Positions 11,499 to 21,630 of a DNA stretch of 64,000 nucleotides are shown here, piece after piece. Both the position numbers and the translations under genes were made by a program. Source of the DNA: Podospora comata (Eukaryota > Ascomycota > Sordariomycetes > Sordariales > Podosporaceae); NCBI GenBank assembly GCA_017354895.1, contig CP071499.1:3782001-3846000 (forward strand). Direction: 5' to 3'. The notes under the pieces were generated by a model that saw only the letters and a list, made by a program, of their open reading frames with translations, searched no databases and was not told the DNA's origin. Within the stretch, counting starts at the first letter, position 1. The number at the start of each line of letters is the position of its first letter.

Positions 11499-13124
11499 AT
11501 GCCGCTACAACAAAACACGTTTGTTGTGGTGCCCAACCATGTCACTTTCCAGCAAGCGCTCGCTATGGACGGTCCGGAATCTAAACCTCCAATGACCACC
11601 AAGCAAGCTCAGAAGGCCTATCGGGAAGCCAATAGGCTGCCCAAAATGACGAAAGCCGAAAGGCTACGTCGGGAACGGGCCGAGCGAGAGCGCGAGCGGA
11701 AGGAGGAGGAGAAACTGAAGGCCTCGAAGAGAGCCAAAGTTCTCCGTGACAGGAAGAAGGAGAGGGAGTTGGAGCTGGTGGAAGAGAGGAGGCGGCAGGG
11801 TTTACCTCTCGTTCGCGTGAGGCCGAGCCAGGCCACCCTCTCGACCTTTTTCAAGGGCAACGGGGTTTCGCGAAAGCGAGACTCTGACGCCTACCAAGCT
11901 GATCGGCCGGCGATGATGGAGGTAGAAAACAAGGAGAATCTGACTCCTGTTGGAAGCCCTTCCGAGTCGGCCTCGATCAAGAGACAGCGTTTGGGGGAGA
12001 CTCAAAGCCAGCAAGATTTCTTGCAGCGCGACGAGCCTGCAGCAGCTTTCCTGCACCCATCCAACTCTCCGGAGGAGCTTCTTGAGGCTCTTATCGATGA
12101 CTTTCCGACTGCCTCCCAGGCGGCTCGGGAGTTGGAAGAGCCGCGGGTGGAGACCACGGAGCCGTCTCCGGTTCACAAAGGTCCACCGGCATTCATGAAG
12201 TCCTCTCCTTTGCACCGATCGGTGTTGAAGCAGGCCCTTGCGAGCAGCCAGAGAAATCTGGCACCGCCGCTAGACGCCCTGCCAGACCCGGTCGTCGATG
12301 ACGACACCGGGTATGTTCGTCCTATCACTTCCCAAGATTTGGTGTTCTCGAGTCAGGAGGTTTGGGATCCTGAATTCGAGGACGATGAGCCAATCTTGGT
12401 GCAAGATGGACAGAAACAACCGGACGTCGTCAGCGACCCTATCAATGACAGTTCCCCGCCTGTGCCCACGGGGAGGGTCTCATTGCCCAACCGGGCGATG
12501 GCTGATCAGATCAGTTCGGAACCGGTTGGGGAGCCGTCCGTGCGAGTTGAAAGACAGACAGAAGATACGCTGGACGGTTTTACGTACAGTCAGTTCTTCA
12601 CGTCGTCCTTCAACTCTGCGGACGAGGAGGTTGGGCAGCCCCAGCCTCTCAACCCGCCACCTTGCGAGCCAGAACCTCCCAAGCGGTCTCGGTCACCCCA
12701 ACGGCTCTTTGGATCCAGCGGGAACGGGATCGCTATCCTTACGGCTAGGGCTGCAGAGCTCCAAGCCGAGAAGGAAGCGGAGGAAGAACGGCGAAAGCAG
12801 GCGGCGCTGGAGCGCGAGCGGCAGCGGCGTCTTCAGAACTTCATGGAGTGTTCGAGGGAGGAGGAGCGGCTGTTTGCTCAGCAGGCGGCTGCTACCACCG
12901 AACTCTTCACGTCACAGCACGGCGGGATGCGAAATGGGGATAGCATGGCACCGCTGAGCCAAGAGTCGGACTACGGGGCTGACTGGACGCTCGATAACAT
13001 CGAGCTGATGGACAGCTTGGTGGTTCCGGTGGAGGCTGGGTCGCAAGACTCCGATGAATATGGACCGGCTTGGACGCTCGATAACGTCGAGTTGTTGGAG
13101 GCCCAGGTCTGCGGTAACGCTTAG
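11499..13124 (+). CDS. disordered protein with PIP box, KEN box and a duplicated C-terminal motif
   Basis: This is a single exon of 541 residues if translation starts at the ATG at 11499; the frame is open upstream. Residues ~45-100 are a very basic charged helix. Residues 111-118 read QATLSTFF, a perfect match to the PCNA-interacting consensus Qxx(I/L/M)xxFF, and are followed by the basic stretch KGNGVSRKR, as in many strong PIP boxes. Residues 145-147 are KEN, the APC/C degron core, followed by a proline. A second charged helix lies near residues 410-450. The C-terminus holds two copies of YGxxWTLDNxEL (about residues 492-503 and 521-532). I recognise no enzymatic domain. A nuclear, replication-linked, cell-cycle-regulated adaptor is the inference; the motifs are seen directly, but short motifs can occur by chance in disordered proteins. 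Confidence 0.75.
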   Translation: MPLQQNTFVVVPNHVTFQQALAMDGPESKPPMTTKQAQKAYREANRLPKMTKAERLRRERAERERERKEEEKLKASKRAKVLRDRKKERELELVEERRRQGLPLVRVRPSQATLSTFFKGNGVSRKRDSDAYQADRPAMMEVENKENLTPVGSPSESASIKRQRLGETQSQQDFLQRDEPAAAFLHPSNSPEELLEALIDDFPTASQAARELEEPRVETTEPSPVHKGPPAFMKSSPLHRSVLKQALASSQRNLAPPLDALPDPVVDDDTGYVRPITSQDLVFSSQEVWDPEFEDDEPILVQDGQKQPDVVSDPINDSSPPVPTGRVSLPNRAMADQISSEPVGEPSVRVERQTEDTLDGFTYSQFFTSSFNSADEEVGQPQPLNPPPCEPEPPKRSRSPQRLFGSSGNGIAILTARAAELQAEKEAEEERRKQAALERERQRRLQNFMECSREEERLFAQQAAATTELFTSQHGGMRNGDSMAPLSQESDYGADWTLDNIELMDSLVVPVEAGSQDSDEYGPAWTLDNVELLEAQVCGNA

Positions 13125-13285
13125 GCGACGACTCTAGTGTTTTGTACGAATTTCTTTTTTGGATATTTGGACGATTCATGATGATGGGCATTGTCTACGG
13201 TGCATCGTTATTGGTTCTTCATTGGATTGTCTTCGACTCTTGGGCTATGTCATTCTTTTGGATGATATCCTGGACAACGGCATGC

Positions 13286-13406
13286 TTTTTGGGGGTTGTT
13301 TTGTACGATATTAGGTGTTGTTTGGGGGTGTTTTGTACGATATTAGGTGTTGTTTGGGGGTGCTTGTACGATATTAGGTGCTGTTTGGGGGTGTGTAAGA
13401 TAGGTG
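13286..13406. repeat. 31-32 bp tandem repeat (minisatellite), about 3.5 copies
   Basis: The core GTACGATATTAGGTG recurs starting at 13303, 13335 and 13366, each followed by TTGTTTGGGGGTG or a close variant, with degraded copies at both ends. It lies about 160 bp after the stop of the PIP-box gene, probably in or near its 3' untranslated region. Confidence 0.9.
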
Positions 13407-13543
13407 GGAGGGCGGCGAAGACGGACTCTGGACCTCCACGTGGTGCCGCCTGGGAACCTGGTCTTCGTTCGCGATTGGCCCGAGCCAGCACAGAGAAACG
13501 CAGAAACTCTAGATAGGTTGGACGTGATATGGGACAGGGGAGG

Positions 13544-13575
13544 TGGAAGATGGAAGATGGAAGATGGAAGATGGG
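13544..13575. repeat. GGAAGAT heptanucleotide repeat
   Basis: About four copies of GGAAGAT occur in tandem, ending in a G run. It lies in the non-coding stretch between 13125 and 14342, in which no gene is seen. Confidence 0.85.
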
Positions 13576-14342
13576 GGGAAGGAAATGGGTGATGGATCAT
13601 CTGTCATGGTGAGGGTTAGGGTTCTACCCGGCCATATCAACACAAGACAGCGCAGTGGCAAGGTCTCTTGGGAACACGAGAATGGCGCCGTGAACAACAC
13701 GTATGTACGTATGGATGGCAATAGGAATCTACTAAACTTGATATCTCTTAGGGATTGCCTCACACTCTGCCGCGATGTGTCACGATGTCACTCGCTGTGG
13801 GGACTTCCGTGAAGGCCGGGTTTATGGTCGCCCTGTGTGCCCAAGAGCTTGCAACGATTGGGCAGGAATTTGAGATGCAGGCCGACGCAGGTGCGGCAAA
13901 GCTTGCCCGCGTGCCCGTGTTCCCCCTGTCGCCATGTTGAAGTCCCTCCCTCCCGAGGTGAGGCCTGAGATTTCAGCACATCCAGGTTCCATGAGCCAGC
14001 GCCTAGAGGATAATGCAGTCATCAGCCCCGACGAGAGGAGGCCACCAAATGTGCAGTCTCCCACATGCATGATGTCGCCCTGGATTTCTTCCCCAGCTTC
14101 TGCCGTTTGCTCCATCTGCCTTGCATCTCTCTCCAACCTGCGCCCCCGCCCTTCTTTTTGCTGATGCTCTTCTGCACTGACCTGAACACACACCCCTGTC
14201 GCTTCCACCTACCTAGACTGTCGGGCTGAGTGGCCCGAGGCGGCACAGCTTTTGCTTGTGTCTCATCTCATCTTCAACGCCACCTCGTCCCCTTCACCGC
14301 ACGTCGCGTCGCCTCAACATCCAGCAAAAACAGCACAGGAAC

Positions 14343-14543
14343 ATGACGAGGCACCACCGTCACTACCGTGAAGGCGGCCGAGATCAAGAGCCCTACGAAT
14401 ACGGCTGGGATCCCATCTCCATCCCTGGCGCCGCTCTCCCCCCAGTCCCAGTTGACATCCCCATCCCCGCCCCCGCCCCCTCACCACCAGGTTCCCTCGT
14501 CTCATTCACCCCACCTCATCGTGACCACGCCGATCACTCCGAC

Positions 14544-14577
<34 letters not shown>

Positions 14578-16664
14578 AGAGCAAGAGCAGCAGGAGGAGA
14601 GGATTCTCGCCAACACCTTCCACCACCCCTCCCAATCCGCGCCCAGTATCGCGCCGATCCGTGACTGGCAGGTCCATGATTGGAATGCCGACTGCAGCTA
14701 CCGTCATCGGCTCTGGATACCGGGAAAAGGGCTGGGATTATGATGAAGTAGACACCCCAAGGACACCCCGTCAGCGACATAGGGATTTTGAAAAAGGTGG
14801 TTATTTTGAAGACAGGGGCACGGCAAATCTGAAGTCGAGGTGGGACAGGACATCACAACTGCACTCTGCTGTCTTGATACCACCGCCGTCGTCAGGATAT
14901 CGCCATGCCAGGTCCAGATCTCTTTCCATATCACGAACCTCACCATCAAGCAGCGTCAGTTCCTCCCCTGAGTTCTTTGGGATAGGGGGTTTTCCTCCCA
15001 TCAGGACAAGTGAGCACCGCCATCGCAAGGACAACAAACACCACAACCACCATGCCCTGTCAAAAAAGCACCACCCTCGCTCGTCACAACCACAACCTTG
15101 GTATCAGCATGATGTCGCCAGTCATTCCTCTCCCCGCGTTGCCCTTGCAGAAGCAGGTTGGCCTCTGACAACTTCGCGGCCTGTGTCACGGTCACCGCCA
15201 ACTCACGAGCCGTACGTGCAAGAGTATTCTCGGTATGGACATCATGGCAGCGCTGGGCAGAACGGGAGTCGAGAGTATCGCCCCCAACATTTCGGCGGAT
15301 ACGTTGCCGTTGATAATCTCCATCATTTCCCTGAAAAAAACGACCTCCGGATGGGCCTTCAACGGATGGGTCTCGCGAGCACATCCGCCTTGACCGAACC
15401 CAACACAAACCGCACCAGACGTAAAGTGACGGGGACTGCAAGGAAAAGAAGCGAATCTTCCAGTCGCGTGGCGGAGACTGATGACGGTGTCCGTGAACGA
15501 CTCCCACCCACCGGGTAAGTTATTCCCTGTTGGTTTTTGTTCATAAACCGGTCACTAACATTCATGCTCCAAGACAACAATACAAAGAGGTCCACTGCCT
15601 TATTCTCACCTGGTCCTTTCATGATCTCCGAGCAGAGGATTACATGGCCCCGCCAGCAGCTGATTACATCTCCCTCGAAGACGAGAGCGAGCGCTTGATC
15701 AAAACCCTCAAGAACTACGGCTGGCAAGTCTCCGAGCACCATATCGACATGAACCGGCCCGTCGAAAGCACCACCGCCAGACTCAACAAGTTCTGTCAGC
15801 TGGCCTCGGACGATGTCTTGTTGGTGGTGTACTACCACGGCCATGGTTCCCTTGACGAGGACAATGAACTCGTCTTTAGCAGCCACGACCACCCGGAAAA
15901 CTCCGAGTGGGCCAAGAAAGCAGCTGCTGACTTGTACTCTGAGCTGCTATCTCGTCAGAACGGAGGACACGGGCAGAACAAGGCGGCATTTGAAGCCTTG
16001 ATGAAGAAGTAGTACGTTCCCTTGATTCACCTGCTGTTGCTTGTCAGTGTCGCTAACAATCACACCTTTTCACAGCGAGCGCTACCGCCCTATATCGCAC
16101 CTCCCCTGGTCCACCCTCCGCCAACCCCTCCTCACCTGCCCCTCGGACGTCCTCTTCATCCTAGACTGCTGCGCCGCCGGCGGAGCCAACCTCCCTTCCT
16201 CTCCCATCCCCCAGTCCAACACCTACACCAAACACCTCTTTGCCGCCTGCGGCTTCGAGTCCTCGACGTCCGACGACATGACCGCAACCTTGTGCAACAT
16301 CCTGGATGACAACGCTGCGCAGGGCGCCAACAAGACTGTTCTGACGACAAAGAGACTGCATCAATTGATAGAGGAAAGCCTCCAAAAGAAGAACAACGGG
16401 GTGGGGACCAGCCAGCCGATTTTCAAACAGCTGCTGCCGTTGGATCCGGAAAGGAAGATACACTTGCCTAATCTGGGGAACCACCCGAAGGGGAGAGGGA
16501 GACGGAGCAGGAGGGGGAGTCAGAGCCATGCGAATATGAAGATGGTGGCGGTGAATAGGAGGGGGAGCGAGGAGAGTATGAATGGGATGATGGTTCATGG
16601 GGTTCATCATGGGATGGGGATGGTGAGGAGGGAGGGGAGCGTGAGGGGGTATGTTCTTGCTTGA
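14343..16664 (+). CDS. caspase-like (peptidase C14) protein with RS-rich N-terminus
   Basis: Exons 14343-15514, 15574-16011 and 16076-16664 give 732 residues; both introns (59 and 64 bp) have canonical ends and CTAAC branches. The first ~390 residues are disordered, with proline-rich parts and a long Ser-Arg run (about residues 67-85). The catalytic half starts at YKEVHCLILTWSF. LLVVYYHGHG carries the catalytic histidine and VLFILDCCAAGGA the catalytic cysteine, the p20-type dyad. The Cys motif differs from the DSCHSG of classical metacaspases, so this belongs with the broader fungal C14 group. The C-terminal 60 residues are basic and Gly/Met-rich. Proteolysis or a signalling/cell-death role is inferred from family only. 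Intron 2 interrupts the tyrosine codon just before ERYRPISHLPW. Confidence 0.87.
14541..14598. repeat. AGGAGC/AAGAGC hexanucleotide repeat coding for Ser-Arg
   Basis: A run of six-base units inside the caspase-like gene encodes the SRSRSRSRSRSKSKSS stretch. The repeat is in frame, so copy-number change would lengthen or shorten the RS tract without breaking the frame. Confidence 0.85.
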
Positions 16665-17798
16665 AGAAACACGGGCTTCAAAGATTCAGCGTGGATGGAG
16701 TAAGGGCAAGATTGTGTTTGAATACTTTGTATTTGTGCGACCTTTGGGATTTTGGGTAGCAGGAAATCTTCTGGCGCGTTTATCAGCATTATTCGGTTGC
16801 ATGGGAAGGGAAGGGGCATGTTCAGCTTTTGTTTTTTGTCTTTTGCGGAAGTGCAATCCAGCGCCGGCGCCAGGCATCACGCGGGAAAGGACGGGTTCTG
16901 TATAGGTAGCTTTCCTTGTCTGTTAGTATAAGCCAATGTGATAGTAGCATAGCATATCTTTTTTTCTTTTCTTGAAGGCAACCAGACATGATCGACTGGA
17001 AAGGTGCCCTCAGTTACTGTTCTGTCAGGGGTGAATGATGACAGTGAGCACAGGCAGTGCTCTTGTCCTGCTCTTCCTACGGCGAGTCAGCCCGGCTGGA
17101 TCGTCTTATAGTGTTCCCCAGTCCCCTCGATCTCCGTGACCTCCAGGTCAGTCTACCCCCTTTTCTACCACAACAAGCTCGACGCTTACCACCACCGCCT
17201 ACATCATCACCACCCAATCCCCCCACCATGGTCCCACCAAAACCATTGTCCTCCTTTTTAAAGCCCACCCTGGGCTCCCCCCCCCCCCCTTTTTTACCAT
17301 CCCCGCCAGCCTCAACGGTTTATGATGATGACCCTATCCCCATGAACCCCCTCAGTGTATGATCTGTTTCTTCGGTTTTGCTTCCCCGGATCAAACCACT
17401 TCTCTGGTTTGTTCTCATTGTCTTGTTCTCTCCTCATCTCAGTCTCTCGTTTGATCTGTTTCTCTCACCCCGCGTTCCCCATGCAGTCCCCTCGACAGAA
17501 CCTCCATCGGGACATCTAGTCCCCTTCCTCTTTTTGGTCTCCTCGCTCTGTTCAAGAGCATTCTAACCGGTACTTGGCGCACTCCCATCCACGGCTCACC
17601 TTTACGCCTCCTCTCCAGCATTCGAAACTCTATCACCCATTTCCCCACCGAGTAGCACTCAACGTGCGTTAACAATGCAAGCTGTTCGTTTATCCCTTTC
17701 CGAAGTCCGCTTGTTTAGTGTTCCCTTTGTCCGGCGGTCGTCTGCATCTCTTTTCCCCCGGTCAACACCATACCCATCACCCCCTTGCGATCTCCGTG
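16665..17798. other. intergenic/5' leader stretch
   Basis: No convincing gene. The second half (17100-17790) is strongly C/T-rich, with a C run at 17278-17288, and looks like the promoter and leader of the gene starting at 17799. Small open frames here have proline/serine-rich translations that follow base composition. Confidence 0.5.
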
Positions 17799-20700
17799 AT
17801 GCCCCTCAACAACACCCCGAAGCAGGTCGCGGCCGCGGCAACAGAGGTGGAAACACCAAAGGATTCTCCAACTAGTACTACGAACGCCCAATCACCCTTG
17901 GCAGATACGAGCCCTGCTCCGACGACCACAACCAGCAGAAGGTCTTCTTCGTCCGATGGATACATATACCCAGACTCACCAACATTGGGCGCCACTCGGT
18001 CAAGTGGAACAGCAGGTTCAACAGGCACGAACGACGATACTGAGGAGGATAACGATAAGGGGCCCTGGGGCGTCCCGAAGGTTCACGAATCATTAGGAAT
18101 GGCCACGCCAGTTGGGCAAGGTGAGTTCAACCATCCAACACTGAGGAAACCCGACCGCTGATTGCCGTACTCTCTCAGTTTACCCCTTACGGCGGAGCTC
18201 ACGATTCGCCACGGCCCCTCGCACCCAGTTCAAAGCCAGCCGAACTCCGCACGACCTCCCTTTCAGCAGCAGCTGTCCCCCAGTCGAGAAAGACTTGGAA
18301 GAGCTCTATATCACAGACGAATGCATCATGAGCAGTCAAGAAGAAGAATATCATTCACCGCATCAGCCGCGCCTCGAGGCTGGGAACCTTCCCAAAATAC
18401 CCCCTGACTCGTCGTTCACCAACGACTACCAAGATTATACCTTTATGCGGAGAGCCCAGTCAAGAGGCCTGTGTGGCATGATGGAGACCATCACCGAGTA
18501 CTCGGAGGAGTCCGAGTCGATCCACTGCGGTAAAGAAAAAGACGGCGAAGACGAGGTAGCTGTACACCCACCGCCCCTGGCCCACAGCTATTCTTCCATC
18601 ACGGCCACCACCAATGCCTCTCGGCCGTCTACCAGACGCGGACGTGAACAAGAACCCCGCGAACCTCTGGACAAAAGTGAGCCGGAGCCACTGGCACTCG
18701 AGGACCGGCTCAACATGCAGGCCTATGTTCGTGCCATGGTCATCTACGGAGGCGGCGCGCCAGAAAGAACGTCGTCCATTCCCCAACACATCCGCTCGGC
18801 GCCAGATGATGGGTCTATTGGGAGCCTGGCCAGCATGCTCACGGCATCAGACGCCAGTCTCAGCACTGGTATCAGCACCAACCTCACAACCCAGGAGAGT
18901 GCCGTCAGTGGGAGGTTGCGTCAAGAGCTCGACCTCATGTCTTCGGCAAGAGGAGCTCCGGCTGGCCCTGGGAGTCGACCAGCAACGGCCATTGGCAACA
19001 CCGGACTCCCGGGTATCGACACCTCCAATCCTTTTGCATTTCTTGCTCCTCGATCTAGTTCTCTTGTCAGCACCTCCACCATCACTGCCTTCAAGCCAGA
19101 ACCCAAGCCAGAGGCTATTTCAGAACCTACCTTAGACACCGAGGGAGAGAAGAGGGTGCCAAAGGACTACCTCGAGGGGCAATGGAACGTCACTCCCGCG
19201 TTTCCCGACGAGAGCATCCTCCAGTTCCTCCGGGAGCCATCCAAAGCGAAAGAGGGTCGCTCACGCAACACACCCTCACCGTCCTCCTCCAACGCTACCA
19301 AAAGAAGCACAAGCACGGTGAAGCTGTCCTCGCTCAAGGAAGATGGCGGCCCTGAAGGGATCGAGACAAATTGGGGCTCCAAAGAGACCCTGAAGTCGGA
19401 GCAGCCACCGGCACTCTCGTCAGCACTCCAAGATAATGTGCGTCGGTGGTACCTCGAAGAGGTCATGTTCACCCGCATCATCGCCAAGGCATCCGTCAGC
19501 ATACGAGCCATGCCGGACATGTCGTACATGTTGGTCCCCGAGACGGTTCGAGCACAGATTCGGCGGCTGGGAGAGCCGCTCATCCAGTTTGGGTATGAGA
19601 TCCAGAGGTACTGTCTCGAGTACATCGAGGGATATGACTTGGCATGGGTGATCCTTCAGTGGCAGCAGTGCCAGGAGGGGCGGCATGATACGCCCGAGGG
19701 GAACACGAAAAGGTGTCAGAGGGACAGCGCAATCGACATGTGTGACCCCCGAGGCTCGCCGGACTGGTCGCACGCGGGAAGTAGCCAGAGCAGAGCGCGG
19801 GTCTTGACGACACGGCTCCCCGCCCAGCTTCAGCTTCCGCCGGTTGAGGAAACGCCGAGGCCTGAGAAGCTGCCTAACGCCCTGGCCGTCCAGGGATGTG
19901 ACGATGTGCCATCAAACGACACCCCCAGCCTCGAGGCCCATGCTCGGCCCAACACCCCATCCTCCACCGCAAGCAGCGAAGACACCCACGCCAGCACGAC
20001 CCCATCATCCCCCGGCCCGCCTCTCAAGCCCCGCCCACGACCGCTGACCGACGAGGAAGAAGACCAGCTCGTCCGAGCCATCAACGCCGTGGTGACCGAG
20101 CTCACCCACCTGCGCGACGACCTGGACGAGATCCACGACCATCTAGCCAAAATCAAAGTCTCCCGCCTCCCCACGGCCGAAAACACCGAGGAAACCAAAC
20201 AGAGCTTCCACAAGCTCTACATCGAGCTCGTCCCCCGTATCCCCACCCAAATGGACAACCTCCTCGCCCTCATGGACGAGAAGACCAAGGTCATAGCCAC
20301 CATCCTCGACGGCGGACCAGAAGGCAACCCCACCATCCGCGAGATACACACCATCCCGGAAATGACCATGGCCGGCGGCCTCGGTCTAACCTCCAACCCG
20401 TCCTCTCCCATTACCTCCCCCTTCGTGTCCTCCCCCCTCGTGTCCCCCTCCGTTTCCCCCTGCCCCGTGGCCCTACACGAACGAGGTGAAAACCCCCCCC
20501 CCACAACCCGCCTCAAAACCCAACTTCACCACCTCCTCCACACCTCCCAAAAAACCTACCCCTTCCGCCTCGCCTTCGCCCACGCCCATTTGTACACCCT
20601 CCGCAAACTCTACCACTGCCCCCGCCTCGACCCCTTCACCTACCGCTCCCTCTCCTCCCTCGAGTCCCGCCTCGAGCGCCTCCGGAAGCAGGACCGCGTC

Positions 20701-20922
20701 AACGACGGGGCCGGCCACCTCTGCGCCATGTCGCACTCCGTATTGCGCATGGCGCACGGGATCCAAAACCGTCATCGACCCCAACAACTCGACCCGGGAA
20801 AAGGGGGTCAGAGAGACAGTAATCGAAAAGACTCGCGACGAAGGGGGGGGGGATTGGCCAACATGAGTGGGAGGTTTCTCGATCGTATCGTCGGGAAGGG
20901 GAAGGGGTGGTCGTCTCCGTGA
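17799..20922 (+). CDS. large conserved-looking fungal protein of unknown function
   Basis: Exons 17799-18120 and 18179-20922 (58-bp intron, GTGAGT donor, CTCAG acceptor) give 1021 residues. The N-terminal ~380 residues are Ser/Thr/Pro-rich and disordered. A compact, probably folded helical block spans about residues 435-510 (from DNVRRWYLEEVMFTRIIAKA to YDLAWVILQWQQC). A second helical region lies at about residues 640-720 (EEDQLVRAINAVVTELTHL, later PRIPTQMDNLLALMDEKTK). A third, basic one, is near 800-870. The C-terminus is Arg/Gly-rich. There is no signal peptide or membrane span. I do not recognise a named domain. The start at 17799 is the first ATG that joins the exon structure; another in-frame ATG at 17718 is possible. 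Confidence 0.75.
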
Positions 20923-21630
20923 CGGACCTGGACAAAGATGTAGAGAGAAAAAGATCTGTTAGAAAGTGAGGTGGGTCGTGATCATTGAACATTGTCTTGA
21001 AAAGGGAACGGATTGGGCGTATCCGCCTCCTTTTACCTTGGGCAGAAGAAGGCAGCAGAAGAGGGCCGACTTGGGAGTCGGCTTTGCGCCCGTCTCTTTG
21101 CGCGTGGTGCGGTTCTTGTCAGGCTATCAGGAGCTGGGGGGCAGCTGAGCAAATAAAAGACCTATCAAGGTGGGTAGGGACAGTGATTTGTAATAGCAAA
21201 CAGAAAGAGGAACTGACCTGGAATGTAGAAAATAATGTCTATTCAGCACCGTACTGTATCCCTGACTTGATGTGAGATTGTTGAATACATTGCTGTGTGT
21301 GTGACGTACAGAGAAGGCTTTAAAACAACGCCGCGACAAAACACCAAGCCAGTAAAACAAGGACACATACACACATAGACAGATAGCCATCTATACCCAA
21401 TTCACAAAAACCCATGTCTTCTATCCGTGGCCCAGAAAAGCAGCGCTAAAAAGGCAACCAAACACCAGACCATGCAGTAAACACCGGACCAAGCCTTGGT
21501 CAGCCATGCCGAAGGAAAAAAGAATAACTAAGTCACCTGTCCGTAAAGCCCCTCGCCAGAGAGCAAATGGTATAACCCAAACCCGATCCGTCCATGCACC
21601 CATAAAGAAATATTTGTAAATGTCCCTGCC
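20923..21630. other. convergent 3' flanks, no gene
   Basis: The stretch lies between two gene ends that point toward each other. It holds A/T-richer 3' flanking sequence and only small meaningless open frames. Confidence 0.55.
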
